DNA from: Pelargonium nanum
Lineage: Eukaryota > Streptophyta > Magnoliopsida > Geraniales > Geraniaceae
Direction: 5' to 3'
DNA: 26,558 nt
Assembly: GCA_036897485.1 (NCBI GenBank)
Contig: JAYMTF010001075.1
Coordinates: 1 to 26,558 of the forward strand
Of the stretch, positions 18,237 through 26,558 are shown in pieces (position 1 is the stretch's first letter; each line of letters begins with the position of its first letter). Position numbers and translations under genes: made by a program. Under the pieces are notes generated by a model. The model was not told the DNA's origin. It did not search any database and saw only the letters and a list, made by a program, of their open reading frames with translations.

Positions 18237-21194
18237 CTATCTAACAACGTTGTTTACAAGAGAGACCAATTCAATATCCACATTATCCTCAGTAGCACTC
18301 CCCTCCGGGCACGAGCTTTCTGTCGAAAGAATACAAGCATTGGGATCGCCCCCGGGTACCAAAAACAGCACACAAAGCGGAGAGAGCCTCAATACGTTCC
18401 GGATCAAAATGGCCAGCCAAAGATTGTCAAATTGTGTCCGCGTAACCTTCAGTACTTGGAGTAACAAGCCTCCTCCCCACGACGAAGACAGAAGTCCAAA
18501 GTTGTCGATGGACATGAGCAGAGCAAAGAATGTGCCTTCGATTCCCGAGGGGCAAAGTTTCGAGCTGAGAACAAGAAGAGGCATCCATTTCAGCCTCCCG
18601 ATCAGTTGAGACACACCTTCGTCTATCACAACAAAGAAATAGTCTGGGATTCCAAATTTCAAGTTCCATCGCAAGACAAGCATTACGTCTAGCATTCCCG
18701 AGGCACCTAGCAGCAACTGAGTCCAAAAGAGCAAGTTTCGAAAAGCGTGATCCTTGAGAGCATGTTGGTAGAGTATTGTCCCTAGGAGGGACCCTACAGA
18801 TCCTATTGAGAAAATATAACCAACACTCTCCTGCATAAAACATACAAATCATGAATTTGTTTTGCTAGACCGAGCAGATACTCATTCACAGTTATTGCTT
18901 CCTAGCTCATTTGAGTTAACAGAATACAAGGTTTTTACTCTAATCTGGAACTGGGAATCTCCGAAAGACGAATGAATAATCAGATAACTAAGCCGGACAA
19001 CAATAAGTATTTACCTTTGAGAAAGACGGTCCTTCCTTTGAGTCTGTGTACCAATAAAACATTCCTTCTCGGATATTCAAGCTCAGTGCGAAGGATAAGT
19101 ACATATATAAACATGGCCTCCATACATCTGGCGATTTCAATGTTGACCACATTGCCTTGCCAGCATCAAGAAATTTCTGACTTACCTGAGGCCACCATAG
19201 ACAATTAGACCATGCATGCAGTTTAAAAAGAACCGAGGATCAAATTTAGCCAAAAAGTTACCTGTGTGTAAGCAAAGTTATGCACATGGGGTTCGTCAAG
19301 AAATGCACCGAGCAACAAAACCAGTCCAAATGGGATTGCCAGTAAGCCAAAAACTCCCTACAAGGGTAGATGAAGTTGTTTAAAATAGTCATTTTTGAGG
19401 GAGCTTATAAAATAAGAAAATTCTGAGGTCTGGAATGGGATCAGCTAGAGCAAACCTTAGGGCCTATTAAGTGAACAAAAATCCCGCTGACAGTGAATCC
19501 CACTAATGCTCCTATAGAGGAACTTAATGCACACAAGCTTTGCAGGTCAGCAGCAAGAGAAGGGTGGCTAATGCTGTTCTGTGCCACACAAGCATCAATG
19601 GTTACATCTGCTATAGCAACTCCAGCACTTCCTGCTGTAAATGCCAACAGTGCAAATACAATATGCAGATTGTTGTGCAAAGACAACAAGAGCGTGGAAA
19701 CCACACCAAGGAAACCTGAAATTTCATGTGGAAACTTTGATCAGAAGATTCAGTTAAACACCAATATATGAATTGATCTCTTATCCCATTAAACAGTCAA
19801 GCTACTAAACGCAAGGGCGTATTTACCAAATTTGAAGGATGGAGCAATATTTGAACAGTAATCTTTATATGCCGTTCTGATATGTTTCATCAGTCAGGGT
19901 CGAACAAGTATAATATCAGGTGACCATGAACTAAAATTTATTTTCTCGTATGTCTCCTCCTTCCACTTGCATATTATAGTTCTAAATCTACCAACTTATC
20001 AAGCATTCTAGAATCCTCTATCAAGATGCTTATTCCCTTCAATACTTCAGATAGGGACAAGTGGAATTGGAAATAGTACCTATTTTTATTGAACAAAACC
20101 AAATACATTGTTTCGTTAAAATGTAAGTCCCTTGCTTAAAAGTCCACCTGATGCACTGTATTTTCGATATGCCTGTGCAAAGAGTGCACTTTCTGCTTAA
20201 ACTCTCAAAAAATATTCTCACATACGTCATGTCATGTCTTGTCTTATAAACATGGTGCATTATATATGAGATACTGTTAAGAATAATCAGGTATATCCTA
20301 CCAGGATTCAGCATAGTTGTGAGCTCACATTTTGAGCCAACAAACTCTCAACTACTTGTGTATCTCTATATACAAAGTTATATCAAATGTGAGTTAACCA
20401 TGTTTGCATTATCATCACTCTCATCTCTCACCTAGATGCACAAATCAAGATAACACTAACATAACATATATATGAAAAATAACTCTAGCTGCTAGCCCTG
20501 TATCCATAGTATAAAACGAAAGTACCAACTATGTTTTTTGCACTGACAACATGAGAAGTTAACCAATATCATTCTACACCATTTATCTACAAGTTCAAAT
20601 CATATCAAACAAAAGGAATTTAACCATGTTTGCAAAAACAACAACAGACGCAATCGTAACTATACATTAATGATGCAATCAAATAACTAAGAATGCAAAT
20701 GATGAAGGGTTAAACAAATATCTTCATAAATTCATAATCCAGGTTGAATGGAAAGATACACAAGCAATATATAGGCAATTACCAGCTAAAACAAAGTAGG
20801 GTCGTCTCCGGTAGCCAACTATTGGAAGAACATCAGTTAGAAGGCCCCAAATGGGCTTCACCATCCAAGGAATGCTGATAATTCCAGCATAAACCTGAGA
20901 TTCAGAGGGCTGAACTTTTTGCACATCCTTCATGTAGTACTCTGTACCAACCCTATTAAGAGCTCCACCAAACCCCTGATTGATTCCATAAACAAATACC
21001 ACCCCTACAACAAAACTCCAATGCATTTCCTTTGCAAGCATTTGTAACCAATAGTAAGGAGCCCAGATAAAAGAGCAAAACCCTCTCTTGCCCACATCAT
21101 AGCCTTCCAGCTTCTCTTCCTCCTCCTCCACCATAGCTTGCTTCTTCAAAACAATCCCAAATTTACAGACAATAGCACCGACCCAGTTCACCAT
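18237..21194 (-). CDS. folate-biopterin transporter (BT1/FBT family)
   Basis: Minus-strand exons in transcript order: 21194-20783, 19715-19456, 19357-19262, 19185-19015, 18830-18237. These total 1533 nt (510 aa), close to the usual length of plant FBT proteins. The protein is a polytopic major-facilitator-type carrier with about 12 hydrophobic segments. Conserved blocks are [20 protein letters not shown] (about aa 57-76), [11 protein letters not shown] ending at 137, [14 protein letters not shown] at 166-179, [16 protein letters not shown] at the end of exon 4, and [20 protein letters not shown] in exon 5. The family moves folates or other pterins, and the plastid member FBT1 is the best known. 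This N-terminus ([13 protein letters not shown]) does not look like a transit peptide, so a non-plastid membrane is more likely. It resembles the Arabidopsis At5g25040/At5g25050 group, and the exact substrate is unknown. Exon 4 could alternatively begin nine bases later, at a second in-phase AG. Confidence 0.94.
19716..20782 (-). other. intron 1 of the folate-biopterin transporter gene
   Basis: A 1067-nt intron with donor GCTG|GTAATT and acceptor TTTCAG|GTTTC. It is AT-rich with no recognised insertion or conserved open frame. Confidence 0.8.
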
Positions 21195-21598
21195 AACACT
21201 GGGAATATGAACTAGTCATTAACTGATCCAAACTCTACAAAAGAAAGGGGATAAAAATCGAAACTTTTTGATCTGGGCTTGCAGATTCTGAACCGGAAAT
21301 CGAAACCCAGTTCACAAATCAGTGACACCTGAGCTGGGTTCATCCCAGACTGACAATTTCTTCAGAAAAACATGGAATCTCCAGAACAGATATGTATTTT
21401 CAGCTTGAATCTCCTTCCTTTAACTTGAACTGATTGATCTGAACGGAGAAAATAAAATGTCAAAGGTTGAGCAGAGGGAGGCAGTTCCAAGGTAGCAGAC
21501 GAGTCCTCCTCTAGCTCCAGATTTTGACCAAAATATTCCACAAATGTGGTGAAAATGAGCAGTAAATTAATGGCACCCATTTCCAAATCTAATCCCAA
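21195..21598 (-). other. 5' leader of the transporter gene with a possible 78-codon uORF
   Basis: If transcription begins about 30 bases after the TATA box at 21628-21622, the leader is about 400 nt. A minus-strand frame from ATG 21598-21596 to a stop at 21364-21362 (78 aa, starting MGLDLEMGAINLL) would open the leader, but its ATG lies almost at the predicted start site and may be untranscribed. A GT at CAGCTCAG|GTGTCA (about 21330) and an AG at TTTTGTAG (about 21236) could form a leader intron. No transit peptide is encoded that would join in frame. Confidence 0.4.
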
Positions 21599-21621
21599 TT
21601 ATTTATTGTTATCCAACAGTA

Positions 21622-21628
21622 TTTTATA
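21622..21628 (-). promoter_or_regulatory. TATA box of the folate-biopterin transporter gene
   Basis: The minus strand reads CTGTATAAAATACTG, a good TATA box about 430 bases upstream of the start codon. It is the only clear TATA box in the upstream region. Confidence 0.45.
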
Positions 21629-21985
21629 CAGAATGTATGTCAATGCTAAAAATTGGGGTTATTCAATTAATTTGGCGCCATTAGTGAAAATATCATAGGT
21701 TGATGGACGGCTGAGATTATAAGAAACCAAATGTGGATGTGGGTGGGACCATGATTTCAGGCAGTAGGATTGGTTCGTTGCTAGTTGGTAGTGGCGACAG
21801 GATCATGTCACGTTAGGTGGTCTGAAAAGGTGTCTAGTCCTATGTTTCTGGATTAGATCTGTACTGGATGTCCGAATTAACAAAACTTTAGCATTGGCAC
21901 GACGTCGTCTTCGAGATCGGATGACACCTATCTTGGCCAACTCAACGCTTACTGTCCTTGTTGTAACTTATCGCACATATTTATT
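21629..21985. other. upstream intergenic region of the transporter gene
   Basis: Non-coding sequence between the transporter promoter and the CGTGT-rich repeat. It includes a possible bZIP half-site (TCACGTTAGG near 21808) and the palindromic ACGACGTCGT near 21900, but nothing that can be assigned a role. Confidence 0.4.
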
Positions 21986-22735
21986 AATTATGTCGTGTTC
22001 GTGTTGGAGAACGGAACAAGTTTAGTATTTGTGTCGTATATGTGTTGCACTTTTAAAACACGCGCACGATCAATTAGTCGTGTTGTGACATGTCCGACAC
22101 ACCCAACACGCAGTATAATTGTAAATTAATCCTAATATTAGGAGTCATATCATGGCAGTCGGTTTGCTCTCCCATGCTGGCAAATTGCTTCGGGTTGCTG
22201 TCTTCTTGGATCTCGGCTTTCTCCGGTTCCTCTCGGTAGGTTAAAGGTTGGCCGGTTTTGTGTCCGATCACGTTGTGGTTTATAAGGCTTTCAAGAAATT
22301 CTTTGGTCTTTAATAGCAAGCCGGCTTGCTCGGAAGATGCTATTATTCGGATGAAGAGTTTTAGTTTCTCCATGCTTCCATAATTGTTTGATCCTTCTTC
22401 TGTTTCCTTTAGTTTCTATTCATGGTGTAGGGATCCTAGCCTTGTTCTGGGCTAGATTTTGTTTTGTACTTTTATTTTTCCATTTTGAATTTTTTAATGA
22501 AAATATTGATAGCTTATAAAGAAAAAAACACGTCAAACCTGTTGAGACTGGTTGTGCAAAACGTGTTGAATAGTGTCGTGTCAAACATCTTAGTTCTATC
22601 TGGTAGAATGAGTCAGATCGTGTTCGTGTCAATCTTGTTGTCTCAACACGATCCGTTTAGTTATTACGTTAAACGTTCGTGTTCGTGTTTTACATGTGTT
22701 CATAATCATGTCATGTTTGGCCATGTTAAGGTTTA
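21986..22735. repeat. decayed CGTGT/ACACG-rich dispersed repeat in two parts
   Basis: Bases 21986-22130 and 22527-22735 are rich in GTCGTGTT, GTTCGTGT, ACACGA and CATGTC words. Such sequence is a common dispersed repeat in plant genomes. The two parts are separated by unrelated sequence (22140-22526) that looks like a LINE 3' end, suggesting an insertion into an older repeat. There are no clear terminal repeats, so the superfamily is unassigned. Confidence 0.55.
22140..22526 (+). mobile_element. LINE-like 3' end nested in the CGTGT-rich repeat
   Basis: Composition changes sharply here. The last 120 bases (CTAGCCTTGTTCTGGGCTAG, then a T-rich stretch with TTTTGTACTTTTATTT, then TTTTTTAATGAAAATATTG and an A-rich end) resemble the 3'UTR and tail of plant L1-type LINEs in plus orientation. 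The minus-strand frame at 22074-22373 has no recognised domain and runs on into the flanking repeat. The 5' truncation and the lack of a reverse-transcriptase motif keep this assignment modest. Confidence 0.4.
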
Positions 22736-23010
22736 ATTGTAGATCTGGTTGTGCATTGAAAAAGAAAAAGAAAAACTAACAAAAGACAATCAAAGAGTAA
22801 GAGACAAAGATGTCTACATATGTTGTGGACCAATTACTTCCCTCATTCATTCCTTTCAGTTTCTCAGATATATAATATGTATGCATCTTGTAATATATAT
22901 GCTACATTCATACAAAGAACAATATATAGCTAAACCAGAAGTAAGTGAGATTTTCATGGTATATAATGCCAAATTGGCAAGTGTATCTATGGATATGCAA
23001 GTGGTGATGA
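22736..23010 (-). other. 3'UTR/downstream region of the NHL-repeat gene
   Basis: AT-rich non-coding sequence after the minus-strand stop codon at 23013-23011. It should contain the NHL gene 3'UTR. A purine-rich run (AAAAAGAAAAAG) near 22760 marks the junction with the repeat region. Confidence 0.5.
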
Positions 23011-25644
23011 TCAATAAACATGAGACTGTTGGGAGTAACCCATGTAGTTGAACCTAGGTCGAATGTTGTGGTGATTATACACAGGATCTGCATAGTCCAC
23101 AGCCTTAATCACCATAGCTTCGCGCCTTGGCCCGTCTTGTTCTTGAACCGCTCCAAACACAATTTCATTTGTCTCGCAGCTCTGCTCGTAGAACGTTTTT
23201 GGGCCCGAAGAATGATGCCTATGATGCTGCTGTAGATGCTGTTTCTTTTGCTGGTGCTCTATCTGCATCTGCTGCTGCTGCTGATAATGCTCGCCTTCCC
23301 ATTGGCTGTAGTAAGCCTGGCTTTGCCTGAAATGGTGCGTCTTCTCCACGAGCGGGTAGCTACTTCGTTTGACTGTGGGCGTTCGGGTTTCTATAGATGG
23401 CGGCTCATCTTCGTCGGGAATCACAAAGCTCTCTTGCATTGGCCACGCGTTTGGGCGCAAATTTTGCTGTTGGTGGTACTGCTGCTGCTGGATTGGATAC
23501 TGGTGGAGAGGCTTTCTTCGGAAACCTGAAAACAATCCTCCAAAGACTTCAGCTACAGATGAGCCAGTGTTCAGGAAAAGCCTCCCGAGCGAGCCAAAGA
23601 AGCCCTCTTCCTGTTTCTCTGGCTCATCTTCGTTAGGAATTAACGGGGGCCTCACAAATTTAGGAGGGATCTGATATGGATCCATTGGTGTACCTCTCTT
23701 TGCCGAAGATCTTTGGTCCTACACGACACGAAAAGAAAACAGAAAATGAGTAATTAGGTACTCTATGGGAAAAACATTATGAACAATATGAGAAGCTAAT
23801 TGCCTAATCTATAGGACTTCTGTCACTTACATGGTTGGAAGAGAACATTGCTTTCACTCTACGCTGCAGCAAAGCCAGCATGTAACCGAAAAATGCAGCT
23901 GCGACAAGCACTGCTATACCTGCAGTGATGCAAACCATAATATATATGCAAAAGTAACACGACGAGAGAAACATATTACATACATACAAGGATGAATGTT
24001 TGACAATATGTATATATACCGAGGTGGAAACTATCATCGTTCTCGCGGGCACAGTCTTCCTCGTGCAATTGGATCTCTCGGATTGCCTGGTGTCCCCTGT
24101 CTACAACCAAAAGAGAGCAACTACTTCCAATATAGACAATGTCAAAATCACTAGAAAATCTGGCATCTTCACTCGGACCATCAACATGACTTCCAGCTCG
24201 TCCCCTATTGCCACCAGCAATAGTCGTGACCCCTGAATGTATATACACAATACTCGTTCGTAAACCAAATATCATGTGTAATCAATTATACAAAGTTGGC
24301 CGGGACGGAGAAATAAACATAAAAGTTATTACCAGCATCACTTATTTTCCTAATTGCCATATTCATAGTGTCTGCAATGTATACATTGCCTCTGTCATCT
24401 ACTGTAAGCCCCTTGGGATGATCCAATCTTGCTTCTCTTGGCCTGCCATCTACATGCCCAGTGAACCCTTCCGACGATCCAGCAATCAGCTTGGGTCTGC
24501 TGTCTGCATTACACAAACCGAGATCGATGATCCAAAACGAAAGCGAAACAATGAGTATTAAGGGACTTTTGCAAATTTCCTACTAAACAAATCCAAATGA
24601 ATCTATCAATATCAGAAACAAGAATGGAATCAATCTTCTCATATGATGTGAATATATGGTCTCACTCTCACAATTAAAGTAAAACAACTAAGGGAAATGA
24701 TTCATGCATGTAGTCATCATAGCCGTCCATCACAGCTAACACAAGATGTAACCATTGCCCTACCCCGTAAACCAAAGTTGTCCAAAAACACAAGATGGGC
24801 CCCACTTTCCACCAATCACAGCCTGCCATCTGCCTTACATGCATTTCACATGTAAGGCGGCTACATGCGCCAATGAGCCTCCAATAGCAAATCTACTAAA
24901 AGATGGAACATTGGACAGAAACCTAAGCTACTAAAGTGAAGTCTTGTGGTAACACAAGTCCCATGTAGCAAGTAAAGTAGTTTCCTTTCCACAAGACAAA
25001 GCTAACCCAAATTGCAAGTTTCTTATTTTGGGGCATTTATTAACTAGCAAATGAAAGGGCACAATCCATATGAACAGTTTGGTTCAATAATGGTAGCAAA
25101 AAGAGACTTACAGCGAGACAATGAAGAAGAGATCTTGTAAATGTTACTGTTTTCAGAATCCAGAAGCAAAAGCTCTCCACCTGGTGACTCCTCAACCGAA
25201 TACGGCTCAATTCCAAGCTTACTTCCATCAAACACAGTCTCCACCGAATATCCACCCTCGAATTTCATCATCGAACGGCCAGAAACAGCTGAAAATTCAC
25301 AAAAAAAAAAAAACCCATTTGCATCACATTCAAAATAAACACTTTGAAAAAAAAAAGACTTTTTTTTTACGTGTTTTGGCGGTGGATTTGAGAGACCAGA
25401 GCCATTTGAAGAGAGCAGAGACCACATTGGAAACAACTCCGCTAACAATTTCTGCGAAATTCACGAAAAACAAAACCAGATTTCAGAGTTTTTGAAGCTG
25501 ACAATAAAAATGGTGGAAAACAGAGTTGGTGTGATTTGAGCTGGACTGACTTGCAGGAGCTGTAGCAGCTGAAACCGATGAGAACCCACCAAAGAGAAGC
25601 ACCAAAATAAGAGCAAGAAAGGCCCAATTTGGAAATCTAGCCAT
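23011..25644 (-). CDS. membrane-anchored NHL-repeat protein
   Basis: Minus-strand exons in transcript order: 25644-25551, 25451-25371, 25288-25112, 24503-24333, 24232-24020, 23919-23831, 23718-23011. These total 1533 nt (510 aa). In order the protein has a signal peptide (MARFPNWAFLALILVLLFGG, mature end near aa 26); a KWLWSLKST motif; an NHL-type beta-propeller segment about aa 68-225 (DGSKLGIEPYSVE, HPKGLTVDDRGNVYIADT, GPSEDARFSSDFDIVYIG); one membrane helix about 246-265 (GIAVLVAAAFFGYMLALL) followed by QRRVK; and a Pro-, Gln- and His-rich tail with EIVFGAVQEQDGP. It matches plant NHL-domain proteins of the At1g23880/At1g70280 type, whose function is not established. Type I topology would put the propeller in the lumen or apoplast and the Gln/His tail in the cytosol. 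All five introns after exon 1 up to exon 6 are phase 1. Confidence 0.93.
24504..25111 (-). other. intron 3 of the NHL-repeat gene
   Basis: A 608-nt intron with donor CGCT|GTAAGT and acceptor ATGCAG|ACAG. It contains a perfect 10-bp inverted repeat (GCCTTACATG at 24832-24841 and CATGTAAGGC at 24849-24858, 7-nt loop) in a relatively GC-rich patch around 24740-24890. Otherwise it is featureless. Confidence 0.75.
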
Positions 25645-26079
25645 GTTGGTGTTGTTTCATGGAAGAATTAGAACAGTACTGAAGAAGAAGAAGGTGCTGA
25701 AAAATATGTAGAAGATTCAAAAACCCAATGTATGGATTAACGAAAAACGCAATATAAGTAGGAGCAGGACAGTTTTGTATTTAGCATGTAAATCAGTGAA
25801 CTTTTGGAGGTGAAAGAGACAAAAGGTGGTATATATTGTGAGTTGTGGTCGGTTTCATGGAAGGAGCTCTGTTTAAGGAGAAGAAAAGTAAAGGAAGAGA
25901 GAGAGATGGGACCAATTACAGAGAATCATCTTCTTTTATTTTCTCTAATGAATCTCATTTAATTCCTGTAATTATATATGATGCGTTCTTCTCTATTTTT
26001 ATACCTTTAAAAAAAGGTCTCACAACCTTTAATTAACCTTACTTTGATTTCAACTTCTTAATCATTAGAGTATTTTTCT
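25645..26079 (-). other. leader and promoter region of the NHL-repeat gene
   Basis: Sequence upstream of the ATG at 25644. It includes a GAA-rich (minus-strand TTC/CTT) leader stretch near 25680 and AT-rich sequence beyond. No TATA box stands out at a fixed distance, and no other gene was seen. Confidence 0.5.
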
Positions 26080-26345
26080 CTTTTTGGTAAGGTGATACCA
26101 TATGCCTGGAAAATAGTACACACTTGAGCTCGAGTCCTGGTGCGATGCATATTAAAATTCAACACAATGCAAGAAGTTGATATTTGCATGAGCCACGTGC
26201 AAACTGCAACGTAATAATATCTTTGCACGTGAGAGAGTGTGTTAGAGTTAAAAAATATTAAATTAGGTCTTAAATTATTGTCTTAATCCATAAATTGTAA
26301 GGAATCAACTTAACTTAAGTTGATAGTTGAAATTCTCATTTATAC
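26080..26345. repeat. degenerate retroelement-like repeat
   Basis: The segment has a tRNA-promoter-like pair: TTTTTGGTAAGGTG near 26082 (box A-like) and GAGCTCGAGTCC at 26127-26138 (box B-like). After this come GCCACGTGC (G-box core CACGTG 26194-26199), a GAGAGAGTGTGTTAGAGTT junction and a 9-bp inverted pair ATCAACTTA/TAAGTTGAT (26304-26324). These word combinations resemble dispersed plant retroelement remnants, but I cannot define ends or a class. Confidence 0.3.
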
Positions 26346-26358
26346 TTTTAATATTATA

Positions 26359-26558
26359 CTAGCAAAAGAGCCCGTGCGTTGCACGGGTTAGTAAACTAAT
26401 AATAATTTTAAAATCCATACTATGTATGTTAAAGTTGGTGAGGATGCATTAGGTTTTTCCACCTCACCAAGTTTATCATTTCTAGCCTTCTCATTGAGAG
26501 ACTCTTCATATCCTATAGGTTACAAAAAATCACCCTATTAACTAATAACAATAGGTAT
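26359..26558 (-). mobile_element. Helitron 3' terminus, body running off the right edge
   Basis: On the minus strand, a 7-bp perfect hairpin CCCGTGC-AAC-GCACGGG (26387-26371) is followed after eight bases by CTAG ending at 26359, then T. This is the diagnostic Helitron 3' end: a GC-rich hairpin 8-12 bases before CTRR, inserted before a T. The element therefore extends rightwards in window coordinates and is cut by the window edge. No Rep/helicase coding is visible in the 200 bases present, so it may be a non-autonomous copy. Confidence 0.75.

Noticed and set aside
18112..18609. A 165-aa plus-strand frame
   Set aside because: It lies opposite the well-supported last exon of the folate-biopterin transporter and shows no family features.
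18427..18852. A 141-aa minus-strand frame overlapping the transporter's last exon
   Set aside because: It is an alternative frame of the same exon; the other frame holds the conserved BT1 sequence and fits all splice phases.
22074..22373. A 99-aa minus-strand frame (MEKLKLFIRIIASSEQAG) in the repeat region
   Set aside because: It crosses from the LINE-like insert into the CGTGT-rich repeat, so it is not a single inherited coding unit; no domain seen.
22464..23051. Two plus-strand frames of 90 and 100 aa
   Set aside because: They span the repeat region and the antisense of the NHL gene's 3' end; no coding signature.
23127..23674. Several overlapping plus-strand frames of 67-101 aa
   Set aside because: They are antisense shadows of the last NHL exon, whose CAG-rich coding makes CTG/Leu/Ala runs on the other strand.
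26230..26345. Start of an LTR (TGTTAGAGTT after a purine-rich run)
   Set aside because: The junction resembles a polypurine tract followed by TG, but no matching CA end, second LTR or primer-binding site is visible in the window.

Overview
This is nuclear DNA of a flowering plant, most likely a core eudicot. The evidence is many short AT-rich GT-AG introns, plant-only gene families, AAACCCTA/TGGGCY promoter boxes, and plant transposons (Stowaway-type MITEs, an RTE-type LINE tail, a Helitron 3' end). I cannot name the species from sequence alone. No CRISPR array, tRNA, rRNA, bacterial operon or viral gene was seen. I found no new multi-gene system: this is mostly an ordinary genic region with several interesting local structures.

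Layout. (1) 1-300: probable 5' end and promoter of a minus-strand gene that runs off the left edge. (2) 1292-10213, plus strand: an RRC1/SR140 (U2 snRNP-associated SURP protein) orthologue with 17 coding exons, a spliced leader and 980 aa. Its introns carry an RTE LINE fragment and two Stowaway-like MITEs. (3) 10214-11442: convergent 3' regions with a 114-bp tandem duplication. (4) 11443-15526, minus strand, leader reaching about 16970: a 777-aa protein with four Myb/SANT-like domains built by repeated duplication of an exon pair. (5) 16958-18236: promoter of that gene, a GGGTC/telomere-like patch and a roughly 497-bp foldback element. (6) 18237-21194, minus strand: a 510-aa folate-biopterin transporter (BT1 family) with five coding exons. 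(7) 21629-23010: promoter, then decayed CGTGT-rich repeats interrupted by a LINE-like 3' end. (8) 23011-25644, minus strand: a 510-aa membrane-anchored NHL-repeat protein with seven coding exons. (9) 25645-26558: its promoter, a degenerate retroelement-like stretch and the 3' terminus of a Helitron whose body leaves the window.

All four complete gene models were built by hand. Every exon join keeps the frame, every intron is GT-AG, and each total CDS length is divisible by three (2943, 2334, 1533 and 1533 nt). The genes do not form a pathway. They cover pre-mRNA splicing/light signalling, a DNA-binding or transposon-derived Myb-like protein, pterin transport, and a surface or endomembrane NHL protein. 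From memory, Arabidopsis RRC1 (At5g25060) also lies beside folate-biopterin transporter genes (At5g25040/At5g25050), so this block looks like conserved microsynteny with the Myb-like gene lying between them here.
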